Shown piece by piece: positions 34,951-48,029 of a stretch of DNA of 64,000 nucleotides. Where the stretch lies: the NCBI GenBank assembly GCA_026874595.1, contig CM049316.1:20481839-20545838 (forward strand), read 5' to 3'. The number at the start of each line of letters is the position of its first letter. The first letter of the stretch is position 1. Source of the stretch: Sipunculus nudus. Lineage: Eukaryota > Annelida > Sipuncula > Golfingiida > Sipunculidae. The position numbers were made by a program, and so were the translations under genes. The notes beneath the pieces were generated by a model that was given only the letters and a program-made list of their open reading frames with translations, did not search any database and was not told where the DNA came from.

Positions 34951-35381
34951 TATGAGTATAGTATATTTGCCTTTTTATATTGTATATTTGCTATATGCCT
35001 TTTATATTGTGTATTTTCATAGTATATGTGTATTTTATATCATATGTGTATACTACTGAAATGTTCACTGTACCCAGGACCCAGCTCTAAAAATCAGCTT
35101 ACTATGCTAAATGGGGATCCTGGTGAAATATCTTTGTATAAAATAATAAACATTAAAACAACAACAAACCTCTTTGCCCTCTTATGTCCCAGTATCCCAC
35201 GTGAACTCCGACCAATCCTATTGTGCTCTCCCCGATACGCACAAAGCATAATCTCGTAATCTCGTAAAGTCTAGACTTTTCAAACAGCGCCGTTAGCTTC
35301 ATTCTAACAAAAATTGCCTGATGATCGGGTCGCATCCCGTGAAACAGTCTGTAGTGAATTTACAGTGTTGTATTTCTTCAG

Positions 35382-35386
<5 letters not shown>
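34951..35386. other. No gene seen
   Basis: AT-rich DNA without supported features. Confidence 0.45.

Positions 35387-35425
<39 letters not shown>
35387..35425. repeat. (TA)n microsatellite
   Basis: About 39 bases of TA. Confidence 0.9.
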
Positions 35426-35427
<2 letters not shown>

Positions 35428-36487
35428 TTTCCATCAAATATCCAGGATATCTTCATGTAAAGACACAATATACCATAACTATAAATGAAATATAAATTTC
35501 ACATCGTGTTTAAACGATTAAAAAGGAATAATTAAATGATATGATCATCATTATTGTAATACCTTTCCTGTTGCACGACTCTATTTCTTAGTCCTTAGTG
35601 AAGTGTAAGTATGCATGCATAATAGAAGTTATTTCTATATCTTTTATTATATTTTAATATCCGTGTGACTTTCTAATGTTCAAGCTTTATATACGGAGAA
35701 AGTGATGAATAATGACGGGTGTTATATACACAGAGGAGTCTACATTCTTTGAGGTAAAGGAGCTACCTTTAATATAGCAATCTACCAGCGGAAACCATTC
35801 TTTCAACGTATGCAATATATCATAATATTTTCAATACAAATAAATATGTAGAGATATATGAATGGTACTTTTCGTTCTTGGTTCAAACTATTCGCTAAAA
35901 GTGAGCGGAACTAATATTCCAAAATACCCGCATCAATGCTGGATTCAAAACCAGCGGTGGACTCCGTGCAGACCTGAAGTATGTCTATAGTCTCTGGTAA
36001 AGTTAGAAACCAGTGGTCATCATGGTGTTGCGTCGTATCATGTAGTTAAGCGTTCTTTCCATCAAACGATATTATCATCATTTACATCTTTAATCAGCCT
36101 AAGGCCTTCAGACTTAACAAATCAATAAAGGAAGCTTTTTAATTTAAAACATGTAATATACCAGAGTACCAGTAACTTTTCCTCAGCAAGTAGCTGTATA
36201 ACCAGCTATTACACTGCTTAATACATTCGCTGCTCAGCCAAATATTCCCCCAGTGCCAGGGCCTACAACAGTCTCGGGGAGGTCCGGGTGAGTCAGTTCT
36301 AGGTGTGAAATGCTGATAACGAGGGTGTGAATTCCCCCTGATCCAAGGGCCACAAAATCTGCCTGAGCTGTTGTGCACAGGAGGATGTCATAACCATGTT
36401 AGGCCTAATTAGCTAATTAGGCCTACAGCCTGTAAACACTTCAAAGGAAACAAGCGCAAACAAACACAGATACGCGCGCTCACGTGC

Positions 36488-36491
<4 letters not shown>
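35426..36491. other. No gene seen
   Basis: AT-rich DNA; frames lack domains. Confidence 0.45.
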
Positions 36492-36539
<48 letters not shown>

Positions 36540-36555
36540 CGATAGAGAGAGAGAA
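36492..36555. repeat. (TA)n plus short (GA)n microsatellite
   Basis: About 50 bases of TA, then GAGAGAGAG. Confidence 0.9.
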
Positions 36556-38770
36556 TATGTTCACACCAGGACCGGAAAAGTCCAGCGGCTCACGCAATAG
36601 CGGCTCCTGTACAGGCTCGGATTGGCCTTTGATATATTATTGGAAATAATAGATTGAGATTTATAAAACGTCACAGTTATAATCATGTATGAACATCTAA
36701 TTTCTAATGTCACGTTATCGATCGAGGTAGAACAAGCGATGGTTTGTGTCTCGTTATGCTTTATGGTTGATATAAACAAACGTGGAAAGATGGCACAGGG
36801 GTCATGTAGGAGGTCAAAAATGCGCGACTGGAAACCGCACAGGTTGAATTCACTCTTTACTTTTTATTTTCCCTTCATTTTACAAACTTATATTTTTACT
36901 GCAAAAAATACTTTTTGTGCCTTTCATTAGGAACTAATTGATTCTACCAATCAATATAATTCTAAAAATTGTATTATCTTATATTACAATCAGTCATAGA
37001 GGTGATAAACCGAGGCGATAACATTTTGCAATTGACCTCGTCATTGTCACCGTCACAAGAAGCCGGGAATTATACGAAAATTGCGAGTAATCAAAGTGTA
37101 ACCTAATATGATTAACTCTACGGCTAATGATATAATACTATATTATGAATTGTCTGAAAGTTATATGTCGGGTCTGCCTATGGTGAATTCTAAAGTACGG
37201 TTGGGATTGCCGGAATACTTAAGGGCCAACATGTTCCGCAAGTGATTGTCCGAGTTAGGCAGCGAAAGTGTTAAATATTAAGAGCCGCCTAATCACAAAT
37301 GACAATCATGGGATGCACAGTACTGTGCACTATTTGCATGTCAGACTCTGTGTTTAATACAAACAAACAAGATGATATTCAGTGTAGAATATCAATGCTT
37401 TGTGAACACATCTGTTGCAAACTTTACTTTCAGGGAGATGCGGTGCGATTTTCTGAAAGAGTGGTGCATGGTGTTATCTGTTCCGTTGTTTTATTGACTG
37501 GATGGCCAAGGTTAGATGCTGATTGTGGCGGTTTACATGAACTCCAGGTCACAGAGTACCAGATTTGTGAGGCGTTTTAGACCAGGTAAATAATTAGAGG
37601 AGCCTTCTTAAAGAGCAGTGTCAGTATGGTAAAAACATGTAGGACCATATGCACAGAGCGCAAAATAAAAGACATTTTACAAGGTCTTAAGGAACATTTG
37701 TGCTGAGAAAGAGTAACACATCGAAACAATTGAAGCAGTGATTTATTTTTACTATAACCTTTTGATCAGAATCATGTAAAGATTCCATAGTATAATAACA
37801 AATAAAATTTTTCAGATACAACAATCTTATGGACTATTTATCTCGTTCTTGTAATGAATGACGAGTGATTTTGATGTATCTCCTTCTACTTCACGTCTTT
37901 CAGTCTTTCATTAACGCAGAACTCAGGTGTTGTCTTACATGTCTAATCCAGATTAGCGTCATGATTCGATGCAACTTTAGGAATGGGTAAGCATGTCAAC
38001 GGGCATCTACGTTGTATACAAACCTAAACGGGTCCTACGGGGATAACACACAATAACCTTAACTTGTAACACAATAATGCACATTATACGTGACACATAA
38101 TACATAAGCACATGTACATACAAGGGTACGACACAACTTGAAATCAAGGGCGCCTAAATAGGGTATTAGGCTCACATGTTAGATTCTCTGTTGCCATGGG
38201 AAAGGTTATGTATTTTATACACTTTAACAATACATGTAATCAAACTACCAAACTTGAGGTTGCAGATTCGATAAGCTTTGGTATGTATCATATGGGTGCA
38301 CATATCCAACTTGAAAATTCACCCTTTCTCACTCATAATTTCGGAATAGTTCTGATGAGAGACCTTAACGTTTTTATATTTATTTTCCAAAATTACCTCA
38401 ATTGAATGAAAACTTCAAATCAAACTACGTGCACTTTGAAATAAATTCATACCACTCATTTGTGAAAATGAATGAACATGGTCTAGCGTCAATATCCATA
38501 AGATTTCAAAAACCTTCCGTATTCCTCCATTTACTACCATAATAAAAATTATTGAAACGCAAAACCGTGAATAGGATCGAACATGAAATCAGAAGTCCTT
38601 TGAGACAGAGCCTAAATTAAACCATTCCTTGCTTCATGATCCATGTGCCTTGCTCTTCTTCTATCTTATCTGATCATTTCCAAAGTTTTATCTGTACTTC
38701 CGTATATGAATATCCGTAAAAACATGTTTTCTTTTAATTATTAAATCTTCAAGGAGGTGCTTAGTAGTTT
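36556..38770. other. No gene established; one weak exon-like segment
   Basis: At 37435-37583 a segment lies between a good acceptor (ACTTTACTTTCAG) and a fair donor (ACCAG|GTAAAT). It has one frame open almost to its end (GDAVRFSERVVHGVICSVVL...), but that frame closes with TAG six bases before the donor. I do not recognise it. A 69-codon frame at 38196-38405 is likewise unrecognised. Confidence 0.3.
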
Positions 38771-38777
38771 TTATTCT

Positions 38778-39437
38778 AGAGAAGCAATCATTGAAGAAAT
38801 TTTAAAGATCCTGTTAGTTTACTTCCATGATGACAACAATCAAAGGTTTGATCTGCTACTTACAATATACTAGCATCCTGATGCAGAAGGCAAGATAAAA
38901 AAAGTATTTGTAGGTAAGCAAATATATCATTATTACTGTCATACAGGAACTGCACTCTTTGAACTAACATTATGGGTAACTATGTACTCGAAAAATTCGA
39001 ATTTTGCTTGGAATATCAGTTATTTGTTTTGACGCACTTGCCTGGATATGTTGACTGTATTAATTAATGAAATTATTAAATAATTTAGGCATTCATTAAA
39101 CATTATGTTATATAGGACTGCAGTAACTGTAACTATCGAGGACACAATGGAGAACATCAGTAGCCTAAGCTGTGTTTCCTTCTTTCAAATAGTTACATCA
39201 CCCTCGGAAACATTATTATTGAAGAGGAGCAAAACGGAAATTTATTTGGCATTTTAGCTGCTAAATATAACGGAGCAGCCATAACAGAGGAGCTGTCCGA
39301 TAAAACTTCACACTGCTGCGAAAAATATCAGAAGCCCCACTTTGACATGCCACAATTTGTCATTAAAACTACAATAAATGGGAGCCTTTACTAAACATCT
39401 GTACAAAAGGCCATACTTTTAATGTTTCCTAAATAAA
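38778..39437 (+). pseudogene. Two exon-like segments of an unrecognised gene, the second with a poly(A) signal
   Basis: Segment A (38778-38911) follows the acceptor TTTTTATTCTAG and ends at TTGTAG|GTAAGC. Its frame reads EAIIEEILKILLVYFHDDNN and continues through one TAG (near 38870) as HPDAEGKIKKVFV. Segment B (39193-39394) follows the pyrimidine-rich acceptor TTTCCTTCTTTCAAATAG. It reads NIIIEEEQNGNLFGILAAKY, then NGAAITEELSDKTSHCC, and ends at TAA (39392-39394). AATAAA lies 38 bp downstream (39432-39437). The composition is protein-like, but no start ATG or upstream exons are found and I cannot name the family. The TAG in segment A suggests decay. Confidence 0.3.
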
Positions 39438-42400
39438 CGAACCAAATTATAAAATTAATTATCTCTTACGATTTCTATGTTTGTTTTTCAAAGACAGAGC
39501 CACATTCCCGCGGATTCTTACACGAGAGGCAACAAAAAAAATGGAAGTCGTTCTTTATTGGATGTTCAAAAGTGATCACCTGGTTGTGGTGCATGACCAT
39601 GATGTGTTTAGGATGGAACGGAACTAAAATTGACTCGGTAAAACTTCATTTTAATTTATTTTATAATAACTTCAAAATCTCTACAAAAGATATTTATCTG
39701 AATTAAGACAATCATTCGTTTATCTTATCGCTTATGTACGATAATTACATTGACAAGCTGCTTATGTCATTGACCCCAAACACATTATCAAACCATGTTA
39801 TTTGAGAACCATATTTTACTGTGAATTACCGGCCCTCGCAAGCAAATTTTCTATTCATATTATTCTTCCGATATAAAAATTTGACGAATCAATCTGGTAC
39901 TATTCAACTCATGTACTAAAACATACAAGGACCTGCAATATACAATAACTTATAAAATGTAATCCTCATTTTAGCGGCAAAAAGATACGACATTTACTTT
40001 TTCGTTCTAGATCATGTTACTCGAAAACCTGATATGTCAACTCATGAACACACACATAGCTTTAAGCTTTCTTGAACATTCTGGTATTTTCATACTGGAA
40101 CCGACTTTGATGCTCTTCCTTTCAGATGCAAGCACTTGCTCCAGAATCAGAATAATAACTGGAACATGCGTTTTGCGATTATAACAAATGTGGAATAGAG
40201 GAAATGTGTCGCAACACAGAAGAACAGTGTTGTATCACGCGGCGGTTATATGAAATAGTATTGTGACCATGGAGAGTGTTTTGCATCATCCTGATCCTAT
40301 TGAGAACCTAAGATAAAAATACGCTCATTTTCCCCAATAGATAACCGTAAGAAAATTTTTGATATTTTCCTAATCTTGTCTCTAATCACGATAGATTACA
40401 TAACTACCCGCAGTATTACTGAACATGAAAAGAGAGGCGATAAATAGATGCTAAATGAAAGACAATGCTTCTTAAATCTTTAATTAACAATACAGGGAAT
40501 ATTTACACAGAATTTTCTTTTTCCGAATGCTCCTATCATAGAAATCTATATATTACAAGAAATACCAAATTCTCGCATTTGCACATACTGAGATTTTACA
40601 TACTAGTTCGCAAACACGCACTGTCTCTCCTAAATTTGCAAGAGTATTGTACCTGGCATTTATAAGATTCTGGTATTTTCGTTTAACTCAGTTAAAGTAA
40701 TTTGAAATTTTAATCAAGTAATTTTGGATATGGTACACTGCAGTTGGCAAATTTAATTTTGTCACGCGTTTTGATTTTGGTTTGATACAGTAAATTCATC
40801 AAGTATTTGTGTTGGTTTCAGTTCAAACCAGAAATATATACATAATTAGTAACAAAGCCAACGGCATTATGTACTTGAAACAAATAATTTGTATTCATAC
40901 ATACATTTGTTTTAAAGAACTTTAACATTTGGTATCATTGCAATCAGGAAGAATCTTTTAATCACTTTCTTCTTTTGGATTACAGAATGCAAATTTTGTG
41001 AAGTTGCAAAATAGTTTTAAATAGGATATTTCATCCGTTTGTTGTTTAGATAATATATTTTCATAGTAAGGACAAGAATCATTTCTGAATGTTAAGTGCT
41101 TTACAATATATCAAGAAATTCTCAAAAATATACAAGCTAGCATCCTCGATAAAGTTTTTGTAAATAGTTTTGAAAGTTGAAAATGTAGATCGGCAGCTGC
41201 TTTATTATTTTCATTGTGTCATAGATAATATTGATGCGTGTTTGATAAAAATCAAAATGCTACATTTGTCCTTCACTCATATCTTACTGTCTACCTCGCT
41301 GTCCCAAACGAACAGTTACAAGCTTGTGTGTATATGATAATAGCAGGACCGAATTAATATGTTACTCAAGCTATCGCTGTCGGTATGTTTTGCCAAAGTT
41401 AAAATATCTGAACTAGTTTGAAACAAAAATAATATCCACTTCCGTTTAAATTGCATGTATCCAGATCGCTTAATCAATGGGAACGCTTTGCAAAGAAAAT
41501 CTGGTATTGAATGCTCACAGACAGATGCGTGTAAGTCTTGAACAATACCGTCGATTTCACCTACCAACCCAGAGATGTGGTTTCCATTAGTGACAACGCA
41601 TCTCTTTGAAGTGACTTTAAGACTTAAGAGGAACGAGTACTTAACATACCATAGACCTTTTTCTATATTAATGCGTATATTGTTGCGAGTAGTGTCGCGT
41701 CAGTGGGTTAATGATCTACGCAACAATACCAAGACGAAAACGTTAACAGCATCATCAACATTTAAAAGAATGTATGCGGTGGGTGGGCGCCGTTGAAGCA
41801 AACATAATATCATCTGAAATCATCACAAAATTGGGACAGCACTGGACAGTGGAACAGTGATGCTTGTGCAAAAACATTTAAGCATACGACACTGATGAAA
41901 ACTCTACATCTATGTAACACACAGTGAGACCTTAGAAGAGTTGCATATCGATGCAGCACAGAAATTCATGTTGAACAAAAACATCTGAAATACATATATT
42001 GTAATATTCATGTTCAGAATATGGGGAATGCAACAGGAAGATAAAACATTGACACAATTAAGGTGCTGTCAAGCTCACAACTATGCAAATCTACACTGAT
42101 TAAAGGATAATATATTTTATTCTTGACCAAAGAGAAAACACTCGAAAAGAATAGAGGAGGTCTGTACACATATCTTTATTAATAAATCTTGTGATCACAA
42201 ATCTAGTACGCAAAGCTCCAGATCCAACAAAAGGTACTGATGCAACTACTGAGTAGGAAGACATGAATAAAATTCAAATTTAATGGATACGGCTCAACCG
42301 TGGTGATAACCTTCTAGTACAACTGTTTTACCATTGAGTCCATTTACTTACGGACATTATCGAATCCATATGTAGAAAAGGCAAAAAATCATACAAAAGT

Positions 42401-42640
42401 AAAGGTAAAAAATTGTAGCTACACCATATAGCAGGTCAATTGGATGGCCGTTACCAAGGACATTGAAGGACAATCCTGGAAGAAATCATATGAAAGTTCT
42501 ATTATCATAAAAAGAGGCTTGTAACGAAGTAACGAATCACGAATTACATACCAAATCATATATGAACATAACAGACATTCAGGAATAAGGCCTCAGGCCC
42601 AAAGTAATAAACATTTCAACAATAATTCAATAAAATAATT
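39438..42640. other. No gene seen
   Basis: About 3.2 kb of AT-rich, unique-looking DNA. Frames of 66-83 codons (40465-40665, 41316-41567, 41575-41796) have no recognisable domain or splice context. Confidence 0.5.
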
Positions 42641-42649
42641 GCATTAACA

Positions 42650-43542
42650 AAATTATTTTTTTTTCTCAATTTATGAAAAGTTAAGTATTGTAATACCCTG
42701 TTCAAGTATTCAACACCCTCTACAATATCATGTTGAACATAGTGTGCAATATTACATGTGTCTTCATTGTCATTAATTATCTAAAAGTTTATTAAAAGCC
42801 TTTGATTTAGGTTTAAACTTGATTGATGTAGGCATGGAAAATATATTCTGGGACTTTTTTTTTATCAGATTCAAACTTTATAGTACACTTCACTGGATAA
42901 TGATCTGCTAAATTCAACCTTTAAACTGAAAATGTTTCTAATAGATCTGTCCTGTATGTGTTACACATATGTATTCGCCTACAAGATTTGGTGGAATTGC
43001 GCAAGTCATTATATGAAAATTAAAGGCAAAACACAACTGCTGTAATAAAACAACTGTTAGTCTTACCATCCTTTGAATTTCTACACATTTGACATTCATC
43101 TGAAGGGTAAGCTTCATTTAAGCCAATAAATCCTAAATGATCATTTTATATGTAATATCAAATTTTACCAATCCTAGCATTCAGATCACCCTTTAAAATT
43201 GCATGTAAATCTCCAGCTTTTTATACAGTATCTACCATAATATTTTCTGGTCTTTTTATTCCATCACTTTCATTTAAGGTTTCATATAGTACTGAAACCT
43301 CTGGAGCAACATATGCACATAATAATAGAACAGGTTTATCCATATCAAAAGCTACACCATCCAGGATAAAGGCAATTATATATGTATATTTTCATGTAGA
43401 CTATCTTAAAATTGCAAATCCTTTTTATACATACAATGATCTTTCCTCTGCCAACTTTCTCTCTAAACTTGCAAAGAACAGAAATTGTTCAAAGTAATAT
43501 TCAATCTCTTCTTCATAAAATTCCGAAGTTCCACAGAGCACA

Positions 43543-43602
<60 letters not shown>

Positions 43603-44742
43603 TCTTAAAGTTCATGTCAATCAATCTTTTTAGCAGACCCCACAGTATTTCAAGAAACAAAGTTTACAGTATTATATTCAGCATTACATAAACTAGGAGT
43701 TTTAGTAATAGTGCATGAATTAGTAAGTGACGTGCTTACCTGATCTTCTGGTGCAAGTGCGGTCTCAGTGTTAGTACAGTGCTGGTATGGTGAAATTAGT
43801 TCATCAACGTCTCTGTCATCTTGTTGATCCCCATCTGATACTGGTGATAATAAAGATTTTACAAGTGTTTTGAAACATTCGAATATTCAGATAACTATGG
43901 ACGCAGGCATTACCATTATTTCTCATTCTTAGTTTTCCCAAGCATCACTTTTGGTTTCGATTCAAAATCCAATTTTAACATTTGCCCCTTAATAGAAATT
44001 TTCCTTGTTATCTTGCCTAGCCTGTATCATAAAGGGGACAAGATTACGTGTTGATAGCCTGCTATGTTCACTAACATCATGCGATGCTCTGAGGTCTGGA
44101 ACTCTCAACGTTTGCCTAGCCTGTTTCATGCCACTTACCTCCTGTTTATAGTATGCGAACTTTATAATTACAGGTCTTGGTTTTGCATCTCTAGTTTCAA
44201 CAGGTAACCGAAGTGTTTTTTCAATATTCATTTCATCTTCTACAGTTTCTGAATTTTGTCAAATATTCTCTTTCCTTACTGATTTTACTTTCTTTTCACA
44301 TTCTTTCTAGCTTTTCCTTCCATTACTTTCCGGGATATCATGGAAAATCAAGTTGTTCTTTCTAATTTGTCACATTTAGAAGTTCTGTATTTTCTGCCTC
44401 TGTCATAAACATTGTTAAGTTCGTGTTCTGCGGTCAAAAGACGGGTTTAAGGTACATAATCTGCCGTTTTAGACCCTCCGGCGTGTCCATGTCATGCTGT
44501 TTCATCGGGCGGGCCTGAGGACTGGTGGTATCTCTGCTAGTGGGACCGAGACGGCCTGCCTCATTATGAACCGGCATAGTTGTTGCACCCGGCTGTCCTT
44601 CCCCTCTCTTTGTTACCAAGCTAAGATCTCCACTTTCTGACCTGTTCAACTTTTCCTGTGTCTGTCGTAGGGTCCTCTGAAGGGCTGGTTTGTTAAGAGT
44701 CTGCTTGGCCTTTTGACCGGTTGGGGTTAGGCCTGGGTTCAT
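42650..44742 (-). pseudogene. Decayed LINE: ORF1 RNA-binding domain and AP-type endonuclease remnants
   Basis: Reading leftwards on the minus strand, 44742-44434 is a polar, Gln/Lys-rich frame that could be the ORF1 N-terminus. At 44231-43989 the frame contains AKPRPVIIKFAYYKQEVSGM and later LSTRNLVPFMIQARQDNKEN. This is the pattern of LINE ORF1 RRM-like domains (RP.I.KF..YK....+..AR..L....R..L.P...AR). From about 43350 to 42870 comes an endonuclease-like stretch: KPVLLLCAYVAPEVSVLYET, then GDLNARIGK (43190-43164, the GD.NAR.G active-site motif), then LADHYPVKCTIKF near 42900, corresponding to the SDH.P motif. Many stops interrupt it and no reverse transcriptase follows. It is therefore a truncated, long-dead copy. 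Confidence 0.6.
43544..43598. repeat. (TA)n microsatellite inside the LINE remnant
   Basis: About 55 bases of TA between the ORF1-like and endonuclease-like parts. Confidence 0.95.
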
Positions 44743-44869
44743 GATTCATATAACATAAATCGAATCATAACGTTCACTTACTACGCCTAACCAAAAATAC
44801 CTTATAGAGATAGAAAGATAGACACGACCTGGACAACCCCCATGCATCAGAATATTTTCAAGTACATAT

Positions 44870-45340
44870 AGATGACAGCACAAGCAACATAACAGGCACA
44901 GCATCTCCAACATACCTTTCCCTGTAGAGGGCAGCACAAGCAACACAACCAACACAAGACCTCAGCTCCAATATTAGTATGCAAGTAATGTTACGATTGC
45001 AGCACAAAAAACAATACTAGCACAGGGTTCTAGCTCCATGATCATTACACCAGTGACCTAGAGATGGCAACACAAGCAACACAAAACCCTCTATCAGACT
45101 ACTCACAAGTAGAGAACAACAAGAGCAACACAACCAGCGCAACGTCACCTCCATCAGATCATTCCCTATAGAGGGCAGCACAAGCAACACAGCATCTCAC
45201 CCATCAGACTATTCTCCCGTAGAGGGCGACACAAGCAACACAACATCCCATTCATCAGACCATATCCCTGTAGTTGGTAGCCCGAGAAACATTATCATTT
45301 CACCAGTGACCTAGAGATTGCACCACAACTACTGCCATTC
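44870..45340. repeat. Irregular minisatellite, ~50-60-bp units
   Basis: The unit GTAGAGGGCAGCACAAGCAA, CACAACATC...CATCAGACTATTCC recurs, with its TAGAG anchor at about 44924, 45109, 45167, 45219 and 45269. A longer phrase, CACCAGTGACCTAGAGAT, occurs at about 45050 and 45301. The array lies immediately 5' of the LINE ORF1 remnant on the minus strand. Confidence 0.7.
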
Positions 45341-45723
45341 TCTATTTAATCAGTTATATCTTGTCCGACTTCGCACTTTGATGGCCATAGATGGCCTGAT
45401 AACAAAACACATTTACATGCATAATTCACCAGAACATGATTTCTAGGTATATGATATTCATATAACTGAATACAACATGAATTACATTTGATAATAATGA
45501 AAAAAAAAAGTTTCAAGTATTTTTTTTTTATTTCATTAATTCAAAGCTAGTTGAAAATGAACAAAATATCACACTAATCTGTCAATCATGAGTGACCAAA
45601 ACATTTTTATATTATTTATACAATTCATAGAATCAATGTGGGGAATATGATAAAACATGCAAAAGCTTTCATTATTCCCATAATTTCAGGCAAGATAAAA
45701 ATGTACATTAATATCACACTCAC

Positions 45724-45880
45724 CTGTCTGTGAAGACCATGTAGGCTAGCAGCAGGCTGACAGCTGTCTTTGCCATGAAGGTTTTGCAGGTGTTGCTTCC
45801 TCCCACATTGACCTCATGTTGGCACACGTTGAAAGGTTTCCATCGTCATTCCAGAGTTCCGTGCCATCACAGCAGCACCT
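45724..45880 (-). other. Exon-like segment with a perfect donor
   Basis: On the minus strand the segment ends ACAGACAG|GTGAGT (donor at 45723-45718) and may begin after a TTACGCCGCAG acceptor near 45880. One frame reads CCCDGTELWNDDG from the acceptor; another reads CQHEVNVGGSNTCKTFMAKT, then AVSLLLAYMVFTDR up to the donor. Both look protein-like, but a frame change near 45835 is needed to join them. The hydrophobic SLLLAYMVF suggests a membrane segment. I cannot name it. Confidence 0.25.
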
Positions 45881-47298
45881 GCGGCGTAACTATGCAAATT
45901 TAATGATAAACTAATACAAACTGATTTAAAAACCAAAAGAGCTGAACACTTGCACATTCCTGTTCATTGATATGATGATACTATTCATCTTTGCGAAAAT
46001 ACTCAAATTCCGGTATAAAAAACTATAATGTATTTTTTTTATTAAAATCTAAAAACAAATTATTTGTTTTGAATAGATGATAAATCGAAATTTCACTTAT
46101 ATTTCTAATATTAAAGTATTATAAATAGCAAATGAGTGGCAATGTCAACACTGAATTATGATAATTGTCTAACCACACATAAAAACACCAGACATGAATG
46201 TGTCACACTATGGCACATGTTGACGTGTCAGGTGAACCAGCTTTTTTATCTTCCTTCCTATTTGGTTGCCATCCATCACAACTTTTTTTTGGGCTGGAAC
46301 TACTTCTCTTTCGCTGTCAAGATACAGATCACTGTAAATACAACATGACAGAGTCTGACACATTTATGGCGTTCACAAGCAGCACTACAGATGACAATGT
46401 ATTTTTTAGAATTCTGATGGAATAATATTATCATGTGGCTATATATTTTGCCGTTTGTAAAGTGTGTAGCTCAACAACGTCACCTACATTGCTTTAGCGA
46501 TCCAATTGAGATAAGTAACCGGGATACATTATGATTGTTGGAACTTTAAGGACAAAAGCTTCACACATAACTTGTATAACCAATCACACATATTGACTGA
46601 TTAACAAATAAGTATCACCAGGAGGGGCTTTGGTGCAGTGAAAAAACTACCGGCGGGCTTGCCAAACAGGTCAATTTTGACAGTTGCAAAATAGTACATA
46701 TATCTAACCATATTGTGGGTAATACTGATAGTGGTAATCTAAATAGATATTTAGTATATACTGAGTACATATACTTATGAGCGTTTACACATTATTTCTT
46801 TAGAGATGGGCATTTTAAACGTCCTTTTATTTTTTAGGCCTCCTTGCCTCGCACATGCCGGTGCTAATGTTTCAATCAGGCCTTATGTGATAACAAAAAC
46901 AATTTAAGACACAATGTTTGAGGTTTTGATGCCACCCTTGACAAAGTAAAGCCTTCTTCTTTACTGGCCGATTCTATGGGGTGTGGGTTCTACATTGAAA
47001 GGAATGTCAATATCATAATGAGTGTTTTTCAAACCACTAATAATCTTATATACTGTTTGCATTTTAAGAAACAACTTGGTAACTTATATTTATTTTTATT
47101 TTTTATACATATATAATACTTAATTCACTGATATATGGACATAGATTAAAGTTTAAAAAGGAACTGCTCAAGTGATACTCAATCAGCAACTTCTGAAATA
47201 ACCTGGTTACTGGAAAGTCTATCAGTACCGTTTGGACATAAAAATTATTTATAATTATATCGTAAAAAGTATTAAAGGATAAAAGTGTAAAATCTCAC
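45881..47298. other. No gene seen
   Basis: AT-rich DNA; two overlapping plus-strand frames near 46.2 kb have no recognisable domain. Confidence 0.45.
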
Positions 47299-47457
47299 CT
47301 TGTATAATATTTTATTTTTCTCTTCAATGTTCAGGGTCAAATCCCTTTCCCATATGTTTGCAGCCTCGTCTGCGCCTTCGAGTTTTTCCTTCTCAAGTTC
47401 ATTTTTGTTGTTCCCGAAGGTAAAAGGTATGAACATCTCTCTCAATATGCATTTCAA
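47299..47457 (-). other. Exon-like segment, charged coding-like frame
   Basis: On the minus strand an open frame reads GNNKNELEKEKLEGADEAAN, then IWERDLTLNIEEKNKILYK, and meets the donor TACAAG|GTGAGA in phase 0. It is very rich in Glu and Lys and probably helical. No family is recognised. It could belong with the exon-like segment at 45.7 kb, but the reading phases do not agree as written. Confidence 0.25.
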
Positions 47458-47676
47458 TGTGTTACATGTATAACATTTCTTAATATGAAAATATGAGTAA
47501 ATCTGAACATTTAATCAAACTCGCATGGAAACTGCTCGAAGAGGTCGCACACAGCAATGTTAGAACAATCCTTTTAGTTATAGTCACTTACAGCTAAGTT
47601 GATTTAAGGTATAGTATATTAAATTCTTCTGAGATCCCCATTAGTCATTGCATTTAATATATAAATATTGCATTTT

Positions 47677-47719
47677 AATATATATATATATTTAATATAT
47701 ATATATATATATATATAAA
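47677..47719. repeat. (TA)n microsatellite
   Basis: About 43 bases of TA with an AATATT interruption. Confidence 0.9.
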
Positions 47720-48029
47720 TTCTTAATAACCAGTCATTAAATGAACATTAAAAATAAAATAATTTTCTTAACTGATTTTCACTGGCTGATTTTCCAACTG
47801 TTGTAGAATTCGGACTACGACACCATTGTCAACAGAGGACAGTGACTTAGCTATTCTATTGCATATTAAGGAGTTTAACCAGATGATTATTATTATTGTA
47901 CATCAATATGGAGTATCATGTTCAGATGCCTACATGACAACTTAGTTTAGAGAGCCCAGGTGTCTCATTTGATGTTAATTTCATTAAATTTTTTATTCCG
48001 TGGGAATCGATGTTCATGTCTAGACGGTT

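Noticed and set aside
37435-37583. Possible exon between good splice sites
   Set aside because: The only long frame ends in TAG six bases before the donor and no neighbouring exon is found.
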